Source of the DNA: Bacteroidales bacterium
GTDB lineage: Bacteria; Bacteroidota; Bacteroidia; Bacteroidales; WCHB1-69
Assembly (NCBI GenBank): GCA_017613015.1
Contig: JAGAEQ010000074.1
Coordinates: 1 to 48,036 of the forward strand
Direction: 5' to 3'
Length of the DNA: 48,036 nucleotides
Shown here: one piece after another, positions 26,282 through 34,588 of the stretch
Position numbering within the stretch: position 1 is the first letter of the stretch
Layout of the letters: every line of letters begins with the position of its first letter
Made by a program: the position numbers and the translations under genes
The notes under the pieces: model-generated
What the model was told of the DNA's origin: nothing
Seen by the model: only the letters and a program-made list of their open reading frames with translations
Database searches by the model: none

Positions 26282-27307
26282 CATCGCAACGGAGTTGGAA
26301 TCGCTGACGCCGCCCTTGTATTTCAAGGAGAAGCCACCGGCATCACGGGAGGAGTTGCCTGCCGAATCCCTACCTATAATATAATAATTGATCACGGATT
26401 CGTATTCATGTTGGGGAATCTCCGCTGTCCACAGGGAGTCGCCGCCGTCCCGGTCCGTCATGCGGACAGAGTCGGTGGTGGTCACGTTGTTCAGGGTAGC
26501 GGTCCAGCACAGCCACGGGCGCACAATGGGGGCCTCTGTCCGTGTGGCCACTTTCGCGTTAATGGTAAAGGGGCCCGTGTAATAGAGGACCTCCGCATAA
26601 GAGGAAGTGATGTCCACCACCGGAGGGGCGATAGCCACCTGGGATGCCATCAGCTGGAAATCATCGACGAACCAACCGTCCGCCGCATAGGATCCGAAGA
26701 AATTGCCCTTGCGTATGACAAATTTGAAACGGATTTTCGTATAGCTTGCATAATTGCTCAAATCAAAGGACTCCTCCTTCCACCATCCGTTCTGTGCGAG
26801 CGCATAGGTGTCCGTCGGCATCCATTCTGTGTAGGAAGTGTGGTTAAACAGTTTTTTTTCACGGTAAGTCAAAGACTTGCCCTTATAAGCGTCCACAGGG
26901 AGCTCTTTCCAGCGGTAATAGCCGCCCAAGCCCTGCTCCTGGTACATCACCTGACATATATCACTTTGCAGAATCTTACAAATATGACTGAATTTCAGAA
27001 CGACATACTTGTAGTTGGTACAATCGTAAAACGGGGATACCAACTCCACGGAGTCACCCGTGTTGTAGGGCGTGTGCCCACGCATGGAATAATGGCCGCT
27101 TGTCGCCACTTGGGTGCTTGACTCCCATGTGGGCAAAGCAGTCGTGGAAACCGGCTGCACACTCCAGCCTGACGGCAACGACGCCTTGAAGGACTCGTTG
27201 GCCAGGTAGGTGGCTTGCGCATGAAGTCCGCGCGGAGCGGAAATCAGCAACAACGAAAGCAATAGGGACGCTTTCGCCATCCATTTGTAAAATTGCCTCA
27301 TAAACAT
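24431..27307 (-). CDS. Giant beta-helix surface protein, N-terminal part with signal peptide (first fragment of an interrupted gene)
   Basis: A 958-codon frame. The signal peptide spans about residues 1-31 and ends GLHAQA; ATG 27301 (third codon) is an equally good start. Residues ~33-222 resemble a MAM/cleaved-adhesin jelly-roll domain (LANESFKASLPSGWSV; ending DGWFVDDFQLMAS). A small Ig-like region follows (~225-330), then the first CARDB-like domain (~343-440), the GVYTVGAGKDFATLEEALFI segment, and the first beta-helix (~490-830) with tyrosine-rich coils such as YPLYVYY and YGYYLYN. The second CARDB-like domain is cut by the TAA at 24431. The fragment lacks a T9SS sorting domain, which lies at the end of the downstream part. 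With that part the protein would be about 3,830 residues. Confidence 0.88.
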   Translation of the reverse strand: MFMRQFYKWMAKASLLLSLLLISAPRGLHAQATYLANESFKASLPSGWSVQPVSTTALPTWESSTQVATSGHYSMRGHTPYNTGDSVELVSPFYDCTNYKYVVLKFSHICKILQSDICQVMYQEQGLGGYYRWKELPVDAYKGKSLTYREKKLFNHTSYTEWMPTDTYALAQNGWWKEESFDLSNYASYTKIRFKFVIRKGNFFGSYAADGWFVDDFQLMASQVAIAPPVVDITSSYAEVLYYTGPFTINAKVATRTEAPIVRPWLCWTATLNNVTTTDSVRMTDRDGGDSLWTAEIPQHEYESVINYYIIGRDSAGNSSRDAGGFSLKYKGGVSDSNSVAMDDYISPLESTVAGTQPVLVSIRNIGLARLRSVNIGWSVNGVIQTPKAWTGNLPCDFTETVNIGTYTQRLDRYDTLKAWVYMPNNVTDPLWKDDTMEWIVYGCDSSMHGVYTVGAGKDFATLEEALFILSTCGAGGDVEFQLASGEYNRSLDFYNFGTQMGKYRLTISSIAGHADSVVFLPAKGVVVTLSNANHLRFENLTFSAANAASYVVNFTSRCDDVEFRHCHLRGYISSSTGAEHSVIYSAKTSVNDVRFIGNHIEYGSYGIYMNGMSATDPNTHILFDSNLIERSYYYPLYVYYTEMDFLHNTLVEGENVYTYFYGATFYYSHNTRVDANRIHGFGAAQYKYGFRFYYCDSTMLVCNNEVVLKNATGASYAYQDYYPYGLQVINNSAYLTGSSNSTFYGYYLYNTSNTYWGVIRNNNIVIDSVYPGTAYPLYVGYSQYVNRFDIDYNNWASKNNMANVGSVISSPAAFTAAVPSALHETNIYPAFTDTSAVIRNLQMASYNQLKCPAYPGVTSDVDGAMRLVVTGRGCYTSSADSANAALMALLGWPESGQGGDTLTPSVVLQNGGILPLRSVTIGWEVNGIRQPDVKWTGNLQIGETDTVILGRFVALGG

Positions 27308-27347
27308 TACATTTTAAGGTTAAACATATTATTTCCATTATTTCAAG

Positions 27348-27388
27348 AAAACCGGAAAGGTAGAACGTGAAAAAATGATTCCGGTTTT
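27348..27388 (-). repeat. Inverted repeat in the leader of the giant gene
   Basis: AAAACCGGAA at 27348-27357 and TTCCGGTTTT at 27379-27388 are exact inverted copies separated by 21 bases. They lie between the -7 box and the start codon, so the mRNA leader could fold into a hairpin, or a dimeric regulator could bind. Confidence 0.6.
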
Positions 27389-27404
27389 TACACGAAAATT
27401 TCCG

Positions 27405-27412
27405 CAAAAATA
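27405..27412 (-). promoter_or_regulatory. Promoter -7 box for the giant gene
   Basis: On the minus strand TATTTTTG followed by CGG, matching TAnnTTTG. It implies a leader of about 90 bases containing the inverted repeat at 27348-27388. No good -33 element was found. Confidence 0.5.
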
Positions 27413-27420
27413 AACAAAAT

Positions 27421-27450
27421 AAACATCCCTTTGTGAAAAAAAGGATGTTT
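27421..27450 (-). terminator. Terminator of pyrF
   Basis: AAACATCC (27421-27428) and GGATGTTT (27443-27450) form an 8-bp stem. On the minus strand it follows pyrF and is followed by a T-rich tract (ATTTTGTTTATTTTTG), which also contains the giant-gene promoter box. Confidence 0.65.
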
Positions 27451-27477
27451 TTGACGGTTTTTTTTCGATTTTTTTTT
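27448..27477. other. Three phased A/T-tracts (probable curved DNA)
   Basis: T-tracts of 5, 8 and 9 bases at 27448-27452, 27458-27465 and 27469-27477 have centres 11.5 bases apart, close to one helical turn. They lie 40-70 bases upstream of the giant-gene -7 box, where curved DNA can aid polymerase binding. Confidence 0.5.
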
Positions 27478-27487
27478 CGAAAAACCC

Positions 27488-28309
27488 TTACAAATGGCGT
27501 GCCATCTCTTGCTGTATCGCCCGCGCCTCCGCTGCGGCGTGTTCGGCGAAATCCTCCCCTTTGGAGGCATAAATGACACCCCTGGACGAATTGACGAGCA
27601 GGCCCACTTCCTTGTTCATCCCGTAGCGGATGACGGCCTCCAGGCTTCCGCCCTGCGCGCCCACACCGGGAATCAGCAGAAAATGGTCCGGAACGATGCG
27701 CCGTATGTCCGCCAGCATTTCCGCCTTGGTCGCACCGACCACGTACATCATGTTCCCGTCGTCCCCCCACTGTTTGGAGGTTTGCAGCACTTTCTCGAAC
27801 AGCCGCATGCCGCCGCAGTCCAGCATTTGGAAATCGTCGGAGCCTTTGTTGGAAGTCAGGGCGAGCAGCACCACCCAGGCATTGTCAAAGCCCAGAAAAG
27901 GCTTTACGCTGTCCTCCCCCATGTAGGGGGCCACGGTGACGGCATCGAAACGCAAGGAAGGGTCCTCCGGGCCGAAAAAGGCCTGAGCATAACGGGCCGA
28001 GGTGTTGCCGATGTCCCCGCGCTTGGCGTCTGCAATCACAAACACCTCCGAATCAAGGCTTCGCAGATAGGCCAAGGTTTTTTCCAGGCTGCGCAGCCCC
28101 TTCCACCCGTAGGTCTCGTAAAAAGCCAGATTGGGCTTGTAAGCCACCGTATACGGCAACGTGGCGTCAATAATCGCCTTGTTGAAACAAAAAATCGGGT
28201 CTTCCTCTTGCAGCAGAAATTCAGGCACTTTGGCCAAATCGGTGTCCAACCCCACGCAGAGGAAACTTTTTTTCTGACGGATAAGCCGCGTCAATGCTTG
28301 CTTGTTCAT
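27488..28309 (-). CDS. pyrF: Orotidine 5'-phosphate decarboxylase (type 2)
   Basis: A 273-residue enzyme that decarboxylates OMP to UMP, the last step of pyrimidine synthesis. It starts [20 protein letters not shown] with the [13 protein letters not shown] segment; the length and the [20 protein letters not shown] stretch are typical of the type 2 subfamily. The catalytic Asp-Lys-Asp set lies in [20 protein letters not shown]. The phosphate-binding end reads [14 protein letters not shown], then [13 protein letters not shown]. It lies 22 bases downstream of tex on the same strand and is followed by a hairpin terminator, so it closes the plug-tex-pyrF unit. Confidence 0.96.
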   Translation of the reverse strand: MNKQALTRLIRQKKSFLCVGLDTDLAKVPEFLLQEEDPIFCFNKAIIDATLPYTVAYKPNLAFYETYGWKGLRSLEKTLAYLRSLDSEVFVIADAKRGDIGNTSARYAQAFFGPEDPSLRFDAVTVAPYMGEDSVKPFLGFDNAWVVLLALTSNKGSDDFQMLDCGGMRLFEKVLQTSKQWGDDGNMMYVVGATKAEMLADIRRIVPDHFLLIPGVGAQGGSLEAVIRYGMNKEVGLLVNSSRGVIYASKGEDFAEHAAAEARAIQQEMARHL

Positions 28310-28331
28310 GGTTTTTCGGTTTTCAATTACA

Positions 28332-30455
28332 TTATATTATCATAGAGAGGGAAATGCGCTTGCGCGCCACATCCACCCCAATCACTTTCACCGTGACTTT
28401 CTGGTTCAGACGCACCACGTCCCCGGGCTTGCTGATACGGCGTTTCGCCATCTGGCTGATATGCACCAGCCCGTCCTGATGCACCCCAATGTCCACAAAA
28501 CACCCGAAAGCGGCGATATTGACCACCACCCCCTTCAGCTCCATGCCGACCTGCAAGTCGGAAATGTCGCTCACCTGGCTGTCAAAGGCGAACAAATCGA
28601 AGGCGCTTCGCGGATCCCGACCCGGCTTGGACAATTCCTTCATGATGTCGGTCAGGGTGGGAATACCGCACTGTGGCGTGACAAAATCCTGCAAACGAAG
28701 CTGTTTCCGCAGATTCTCATCGGCAATCAAATCGGCGATGCTGCAATGCAGGGAGTCCGCCATGCGCTCCACCACGGCATAGCTTTCCGGATGCACTGCA
28801 CTGTGGTCCAGTGGATTTTCTGAACTCCGCACCCGAATGAAACCGGCTGCCTGCTCAAAGGCTTTCTCTCCGAGGCGGCGCACCTTCAGCAGCTCCCGCT
28901 TCGAACGGAAACCGCCGTGCTCCACCCGGTACTGCACAATGTTCTCAGCCAAGGACGGCCCTATGCCGGACACATAGGAAAGCAGCTCGCGGCTTGCCGT
29001 ATTCAGCTCCACGCCAACGGCATCCACGCAAGAGGAGACGGTTTCGTCCAAGCACTCCGCCAGTTTTTTCTGGTTCACATCGTGCTGGTACTGCCCCACG
29101 CCAATGGATTTGGGATCTATTTTAATCAGCTCGGCCAAGGGGTCCATCAGGCGGCGGCCGATGGAAACCGCGCCACGCACCGTAATGTCCTGATCCGGAA
29201 ACTCTTTTCTGGCGATTTCGGAAGCGGAATACACCGACGCGCCGTTCTCGTTCACCATGACAATGATGGGCGTGCGCTCAAAATCCACATGACGGACAAA
29301 TTGTTCGGTCTCCCGTCCGGCGGTGCCATTGCCGATGGCAATCGCCTCCACGCCATAGCGTTTCGCCAAATCCCGCACCGTCGCATTGGCCTGATGCACA
29401 TCGGTGACCGGCGGATGCGGAAAAATGGCCGTATGCTCCAGCAACTCCCCTTGCCTTCCAAGCACCACCACCTTGCAGCCGGTACGGAAACCGGGGTCTA
29501 TGCCCATGACGACCTTTTCGCCCAAGGGCGGCGCCAACAGCAGCTGACGCACATTGTCCGCGAAAACCTGAATGGCCTCCTCGTCCGCCTTCACCTTGGC
29601 CTGCTGCCGCATTTCGGTCTCCATCTGCGGCTGCAACAGACGTTTGTAGGCATCCGTCAGGGCGTCGGCCACGCAATCGGCGGCCTCGGTATCGTTTTTC
29701 AAATGAATGGAATCCAGAAGGTCCAAGGCGGTGTCCTCATCCGGCTCCACCTTCAGGCGCAGAAAACCCTCCTCCTCCCCGCGCAGCATGGCTAAAAGGC
29801 GGTGGGAGCTGATGCGGGAAATCATTTCCTCGTTGCGGAAATAAAGTTCGTATTTCTGCCCTTCCAACTCCTTGCCCTTGATTACTTTAGAATAAATTTT
29901 CGCCTTGCGGGCGAAGAGACGGCGCAAACGGTCACGGGTCTGCTCCTGCTCGGAAACGTTTTCCGCAATGATGTCAGACGCGCCCTGCAAGGCCTCCTCC
30001 ACCGAAGCGACGCCTTTCTCGGGGTTCACATAGGCTTCCGCCCACGCCCGGACACTGCCCTTCCCCTGGGCATAGATGCGTTCGGCCAAAGGCTCCAAAC
30101 CCTTTTCCTTGGCAATGGAGGCGCGGGTGCGGCGTTTGGGCTTGTACGGCAGGTACAAGTCTTCCAAGGCGCAGGCGGTTTCCGCCGCCTCGATTTTCCG
30201 GCGCAGCTCGTCCGTCAGTTTACCCTGTTCCTCAATGGAATGCAGAATGGTCTCCCGCCGCTCCTCCAAAGCGGCCAGTTGCTTGAACCGGTCGCGAATC
30301 TGGGTGAGGACCACCTCGTCCATGCTGCCCGTGGCCTCCTTGCGGTAACGGGCGATGAAGGGAATGGTCGCCCCTTCGTTCAGCAAGTCCAGGACATTGC
30401 GGACATGCGCGATGGGAAGCCGCAGCTCTTGCGCTATTTTCTGACTGAAATCCAT
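28332..30455 (-). CDS. tex: Tex family S1 RNA-binding protein
   Basis: A 707-residue protein with full Tex architecture: an N-terminal helical region ([20 protein letters not shown]), a YqgF/RNase H-like domain (~residues 320-450, [19 protein letters not shown]), helix-hairpin-helix motifs (~490-560, [20 protein letters not shown] and [17 protein letters not shown]), and a C-terminal S1 domain (~630-705, [20 protein letters not shown] then [14 protein letters not shown]). Tex binds nucleic acid and affects transcription in several bacteria; its exact role here is unknown. It begins 4 bases after the stop of the Plug gene, so the two are almost certainly in one transcript. Confidence 0.96.
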   Translation of the reverse strand: MDFSQKIAQELRLPIAHVRNVLDLLNEGATIPFIARYRKEATGSMDEVVLTQIRDRFKQLAALEERRETILHSIEEQGKLTDELRRKIEAAETACALEDLYLPYKPKRRTRASIAKEKGLEPLAERIYAQGKGSVRAWAEAYVNPEKGVASVEEALQGASDIIAENVSEQEQTRDRLRRLFARKAKIYSKVIKGKELEGQKYELYFRNEEMISRISSHRLLAMLRGEEEGFLRLKVEPDEDTALDLLDSIHLKNDTEAADCVADALTDAYKRLLQPQMETEMRQQAKVKADEEAIQVFADNVRQLLLAPPLGEKVVMGIDPGFRTGCKVVVLGRQGELLEHTAIFPHPPVTDVHQANATVRDLAKRYGVEAIAIGNGTAGRETEQFVRHVDFERTPIIVMVNENGASVYSASEIARKEFPDQDITVRGAVSIGRRLMDPLAELIKIDPKSIGVGQYQHDVNQKKLAECLDETVSSCVDAVGVELNTASRELLSYVSGIGPSLAENIVQYRVEHGGFRSKRELLKVRRLGEKAFEQAAGFIRVRSSENPLDHSAVHPESYAVVERMADSLHCSIADLIADENLRKQLRLQDFVTPQCGIPTLTDIMKELSKPGRDPRSAFDLFAFDSQVSDISDLQVGMELKGVVVNIAAFGCFVDIGVHQDGLVHISQMAKRRISKPGDVVRLNQKVTVKVIGVDVARKRISLSMII

Positions 30456-30459
30456 GTTG

Positions 30460-31731
30460 TTACGGTTTGAAAAACGTTTGTTTGTACCCTATGAGCCGGT
30501 CGTAATCCGTGCCGTCCGGATGATAATAGACCAAAAAAGTGTAGCTGTTTTCCGTCTCCCAATGCGAACCGTCCGCAAAGAAAGAAGCGAAAGCGCTGTT
30601 CCGGGGGACAAACACATACGTATAATTATAATAGCCTGCTTTCAGATAAAGTGAAGCGGTATAGGCATGCAAATCAGGGCGGTACTGCATTTTGGCCTCC
30701 TCAAGGAAACGCCAGTGGGTCAATTCGCCGAACACATACACCTCCCCGTCCAAGGGACGGTCGTAACGCCATTCAAAATGCACACGGGCATAATCCAAAT
30801 CCGAGGCAAGCGCCTCCGTGTCGGAAAGCAGCAGGCAGCAGCCATTGACATCGGTCTCGCTGACGTAAGGCAGGCGGGAGCGGTCAGGGTCCGGATACAC
30901 ATACACGTGGTAGCTGTCTTCCGTCCGATGAATCTGACGGACATTCTCCAAGGTGCGCACCATGCTCCGCATGTTGAAGCGGTGGAACTCGCTGCCTCCC
31001 GGCATGGTGATGGCTCCCGGCTTGTCGTACAACAGCACATCGCCCTGCTGGGCATAGGGTTTGGAAAGCAGCAAGGCGTTGTCCGCACGCTGGTTCTGCA
31101 TCAGCAGCACCTTGACCGTCTGGGAAGGGTTCAGCAAACGTATGCCCTTAGGCTTCACCTGAAAACGCGCCTCCTGATGGGTCAAATGCTCCGGAATGTT
31201 CGTGGAAGCCTGAAATTCAGGAAGTATGGAAACCTTTTCCTCCGCCACCATCAAACGGTAGGTGAAAAGCGGATGGTCCTCGTCCTCGTACACGCACAGC
31301 AGGTAGTTCCCGGATTTCCGCCACTGCATGTCCTCATTGGGCAAGGAAAAGCGGTAGGTCAGGTAATGCTGGGCGGTGTTCATCGAATAGGCATAGTCGC
31401 TGATGTAGCCCTCCTCGAAACCGGAAAGGTATTCGGAACGGGGAAAATCGGGCGTGGGCTCCCACTTGAAATTACAGTGAATCAGGGTGTATTTCAAATC
31501 CCGCAGCCGTGCGTCCAAATCGTCAAACACAATGTGGAAACACTGGTTTCCGTCTAAGGAAATGACCAAGGGAGCGCAATGCGCCCCGCTCACCGAGACT
31601 TTCAGTCCGGCCACCGCCTCGTCGTAGACCCGGTTGTCAAAGACAATGCCCTTAATCTCCTGCGCCTGCGCCGGAAAACGCGCCATAAGCAAGACGCAGC
31701 ATAGCAAACAGTTGATGCGCTTGTGCCTCAT
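30460..31731 (-). CDS. Type IX secretion system Plug-type protein (DUF5103)
   Basis: A 423-residue protein with a signal peptide (about 1-24, ending ARFPAQAQ). It matches the DUF5103 family, now linked to the Plug protein that closes the periplasmic end of the SprA translocon channel in the T9SS. Recognisable segments are KYTLIHCNFKWEPTPDFPRS, EYLSGFEEGYISDYAYSMNT, QHYLTYRFSLPNEDMQWRKS, and the C-terminal LKAGYYNYTYVFVPRN region. It is mostly beta-rich. Its presence fits the many T9SS cargo proteins in the window; SprA itself is not here. It is the first gene of plug-tex-pyrF and has a clear promoter 26 bases upstream, back to back with that of alaS. Recognition is by recall of the family, not by search. 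Confidence 0.85.
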   Translation of the reverse strand: MRHKRINCLLCCVLLMARFPAQAQEIKGIVFDNRVYDEAVAGLKVSVSGAHCAPLVISLDGNQCFHIVFDDLDARLRDLKYTLIHCNFKWEPTPDFPRSEYLSGFEEGYISDYAYSMNTAQHYLTYRFSLPNEDMQWRKSGNYLLCVYEDEDHPLFTYRLMVAEEKVSILPEFQASTNIPEHLTHQEARFQVKPKGIRLLNPSQTVKVLLMQNQRADNALLLSKPYAQQGDVLLYDKPGAITMPGGSEFHRFNMRSMVRTLENVRQIHRTEDSYHVYVYPDPDRSRLPYVSETDVNGCCLLLSDTEALASDLDYARVHFEWRYDRPLDGEVYVFGELTHWRFLEEAKMQYRPDLHAYTASLYLKAGYYNYTYVFVPRNSAFASFFADGSHWETENSYTFLVYYHPDGTDYDRLIGYKQTFFKP

Positions 31732-31756
31732 AAACCCTGTGTTCGTGAATTGCTTG

Positions 31757-31782
31757 CAAAGATAGGCATAAAATCAACGCGG
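31757..31782 (-). promoter_or_regulatory. Promoter of plug-tex-pyrF
   Basis: On the minus strand: CCG, 15 bases with TTGATTTTATGCC, then TATCTTTG (31764-31757) and CAAG. The transcript would start about 20 bases before the Plug ATG. Confidence 0.65.
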
Positions 31783-31800
31783 GACGATGCGTTTTTTGAG

Positions 31801-31808
31801 TACTTTTG
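31801..31808 (+). promoter_or_regulatory. Promoter -7 box of alaS
   Basis: TACTTTTG followed by CACG, with a T-run (GCGTTTTTTGAG) directly upstream. The leader to the alaS ATG is about 55 bases. It is divergent from the Plug promoter in a 138-base gap. Confidence 0.65.
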
Positions 31809-31869
31809 CACGTTTTTCCCCTTTTTTCGGGCGAAAAGTATATTTTTTTGAAACATAGTTTATTGCATT

Positions 31870-34473
31870 ATGACTTCCAAGGAAATACGCCAACAGTTCC
31901 TGCAATTTTTCGCTTCCAAAGGACACCATGTCGTGCCTTCCGCGCCCATGGTGGTCAAGAACGACCCCACGCTGATGTTCACCAACGCCGGCATGAACCA
32001 GTTCAAGGACATTTTTTTGGGCAACGCCCCGGCCCCTTACCAGCGGGCGACGGACTCCCAGAAATGCCTGCGCGTCTCCGGCAAGCACAACGATTTGGAG
32101 GAAGTGGGCCACGACACCTACCACCACACCATGTTTGAAATGCTGGGCAACTGGTCTTTCGGGGACTATTTCAAGAAAGAGGCCATCGCCTACGCTTGGG
32201 AGTTTCTCACCGAAGTACTGAAAATCAATAAGGAAAACCTGTATGTCACCGTATTCGGCGGGGACGCGAAAGACGGCTTGGGAAAAGACGAGGAAGCCTA
32301 CGCCTACTGGAAGGAATGGGTGGAGGAAAGCCACATCCTTTCCGGAAACAAGAAGGACAACTTCTGGGAAATGGGCGAACAAGGCCCCTGCGGACCCTGT
32401 TCGGAAATCCACATCGACCTCCGTCCGGAGGAGGAGAAAAAACGCATCGCCGGAAAGGAAATGGTGAACAAGGACCATCCTTTGGTGATTGAAATCTGGA
32501 ACTTGGTGTTCATGCAATACAACCGTCTGGCGGACGGCACTTTGGAACCACTGAAAGCCAAGCACATCGATACCGGCATGGGCTTCGAGCGCCTTTGCAT
32601 GGTGATGCAGGGGAAAACCTCCAACTACGACACGGACGTGTTCCAGCCACTAATCGGCCAACTGTCCGCACACACGGGCATCCCTTACGGAAAAGACGAA
32701 AAAGCGGACATCGCCATGCGGGTCTGCGCCGACCATGTGCGGGCCATCGCCTTCTCCATCGCCGACGGGCAGCTTCCCTCCAACATCAAGGCGGGCTATG
32801 TCATCCGCCGCATACTGCGCCGTGCCGTGCGCTACGGCTACACCTTCCTGCATTGCAAGGAAGCCTTTTTGCACACGCTGGTGCCCACCCTCGTCGCGCA
32901 AATGGGCGAACAGTTCCCCGAGCTGGAGCGGCAGCAGACCCTGATTACCCGCATCATCTTGGAAGAAGAGCAGGCATTCCTGCGCACCTTGAGCAACGGC
33001 ATCCTGAAATTTGAAAAACACATTGCTGAAAAACAAGGAAAAACCACCGTCATTGACGGGGCCTTCGCCTTTGAGCTGTTCGACACCTACGGCTTCCCCA
33101 TCGACCTGACCCGGCTGATGGCGCACGAGCAAGGCTGGGAAGTGGACATGGAAGGCTTCAGCAAAGGCTTGGAGGAGCAGAAGCAACGCTCCCGTGCCGC
33201 CGCCGCCCAAGACACCGACGACTGGGTGCAGGTGCATCCGGAAACCGAGGAGCGCTTTATCGGCTACGACTGTCTGGAGGCCGAGGTGGAAGTGATTCGC
33301 TACCGCCGCATCCGTACCAAGGAAAAGACCTTTTACCAATTGGTGTTCAACCAGACACCTTTTTACGGCGAAAGCGGCGGACAGGCCGGTGACTCTGGCT
33401 ACCTGACCTCCGGGGAAGAGCGCATCCGCATCGTCACCACGAAAAAAGAGAACAACCTGATTGTCCATATCACCGAAGCGCTGCCCGCGCAAACGAACGG
33501 CACCTTCCACGCGGTAGTGGACGAGGAGAAACGGCTGAAAACCGCCAACAACCACACCGCCACCCATTTGCTGCATCAGGCTTTGCGCAGCGTTTTAGGC
33601 GAGCACGTGGAACAGAAAGGCTCCTCCGTCGATGCGGAGCGGCTGCGTTTCGACTTTTCGCATTTCGCCAAAATGGACAAGGAAGACTTGCGCAAGGTGG
33701 AGCGCATGGTAAACGCCAACATCCGCCGCAACCTGCCTTTGGAGGAACACCGCAGCCTGCTCATAGCCGAAGCGAAAAAAATGGGTGCCATGGCGCTGTT
33801 CGGGGAAAAATACGGAGAAGCCGTGCGGGTGGTGAAATACGGGGACTCCATTGAGTTCTGCGGCGGCACCCACGCTTCCGCCACCGGAAACATCGGGGCG
33901 TTCCGCATTGTGTACGAGACTTCTGTGGCCGCCGGTATCCGCCGCATCGAAGCGGTGACGGGAGAAGCCGTGGAAAGCATGCTCGACAGCCTGCAAGACC
34001 AGCAGGAAGCCTTGAAGGAGCTGCTGAAAAGCCCCAAAGATCTCCTCGCCGCCGTGAAAAAATTAGAAACGGAGAACAGCGGCTTGCGGACAGAAGTGGA
34101 AAACGCCCGCAAAGCGCAGGCGAAGGAAAAAGCCAAAGCCTTTGAGACACAGCTGCTGCAATCCCCCGACCACCGGCTGATCGCCCGTACCGCAGAGGAT
34201 CTCAATGCCTTGCGGGACGCGCTGACGGAACTCCGCCACGCCATACCCGACATGGCCCTGGCCTTAGCCTCCGATTTTCAGGAGAAACCCGCGCTCTTGG
34301 TGGTGCTGGGTGACGAAAAAGTGGCCAAGGGACTGCACGCGGGCAACATTATCCGCAGCATGGCCAAGGAAATCCAAGGCGGCGGCGGTGGCCAAGCCGC
34401 CTTCGCCACCGCCGGAGGCAAGAACGCCGAAGGCTTAGGCAAAGCCATAGAGGTGGCGGAAACGCTGCTGTGA
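31870..34473 (+). CDS. alaS: Alanine-tRNA ligase
   Basis: A full-length 867-residue AlaRS. The class II catalytic domain starts MTSKEIRQQFLQFFASKGHH, with VPSAPMVVKNDPTLMFTNAG and the DTYHHTMFEMLGNWSFGDYF motif. The editing domain carries NNHTATHLLHQAL (HxxxH) and FCGGTHASATGNIGAF (Cys and His of the zinc site). After a coiled coil (~residues 700-760) the C-Ala domain ends GGGGGQAAFATAGGKNAEGL. It charges tRNA-Ala and clears mischarged Ser and Gly. The tRNA-Ala(GGC) gene is also in this window, at 47.5 kb. Expression is from its own promoter, and two hairpins follow the stop. Confidence 0.98.
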   Translation: MTSKEIRQQFLQFFASKGHHVVPSAPMVVKNDPTLMFTNAGMNQFKDIFLGNAPAPYQRATDSQKCLRVSGKHNDLEEVGHDTYHHTMFEMLGNWSFGDYFKKEAIAYAWEFLTEVLKINKENLYVTVFGGDAKDGLGKDEEAYAYWKEWVEESHILSGNKKDNFWEMGEQGPCGPCSEIHIDLRPEEEKKRIAGKEMVNKDHPLVIEIWNLVFMQYNRLADGTLEPLKAKHIDTGMGFERLCMVMQGKTSNYDTDVFQPLIGQLSAHTGIPYGKDEKADIAMRVCADHVRAIAFSIADGQLPSNIKAGYVIRRILRRAVRYGYTFLHCKEAFLHTLVPTLVAQMGEQFPELERQQTLITRIILEEEQAFLRTLSNGILKFEKHIAEKQGKTTVIDGAFAFELFDTYGFPIDLTRLMAHEQGWEVDMEGFSKGLEEQKQRSRAAAAQDTDDWVQVHPETEERFIGYDCLEAEVEVIRYRRIRTKEKTFYQLVFNQTPFYGESGGQAGDSGYLTSGEERIRIVTTKKENNLIVHITEALPAQTNGTFHAVVDEEKRLKTANNHTATHLLHQALRSVLGEHVEQKGSSVDAERLRFDFSHFAKMDKEDLRKVERMVNANIRRNLPLEEHRSLLIAEAKKMGAMALFGEKYGEAVRVVKYGDSIEFCGGTHASATGNIGAFRIVYETSVAAGIRRIEAVTGEAVESMLDSLQDQQEALKELLKSPKDLLAAVKKLETENSGLRTEVENARKAQAKEKAKAFETQLLQSPDHRLIARTAEDLNALRDALTELRHAIPDMALALASDFQEKPALLVVLGDEKVAKGLHAGNIIRSMAKEIQGGGGGQAAFATAGGKNAEGLGKAIEVAETLL

Positions 34474-34495
34474 CCGGCGGCCACCGCCGCCGCAC

Positions 34496-34514
34496 GCACG
34501 GCCTTCGGCCGTGC
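34496..34514. terminator. Hairpin after alaS
   Basis: GCACGGCC-TTC-GGCCGTGC, a perfect 8-bp stem 23 bases after the alaS stop. It has no T-run, so it may stabilise the 3' end or pause polymerase rather than terminate by itself. Confidence 0.5.
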
Positions 34515-34528
34515 TAATTCAGGCATAT

Positions 34529-34562
34529 AAAAAGAGGATGGTCTGCGACCATCCTCTTTTTT
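34529..34562. terminator. Bidirectional terminator between alaS and the propeller/Omp28 gene
   Basis: A perfect 15-bp stem: 34529-34543 pairs with 34547-34561 around the loop TGC. A's on one side and T's on the other let it work for alaS (plus) and for the convergent minus-strand gene. Confidence 0.92.
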
Positions 34563-34588
34563 CCTTTCCGCGACAGCGGATATACGGG

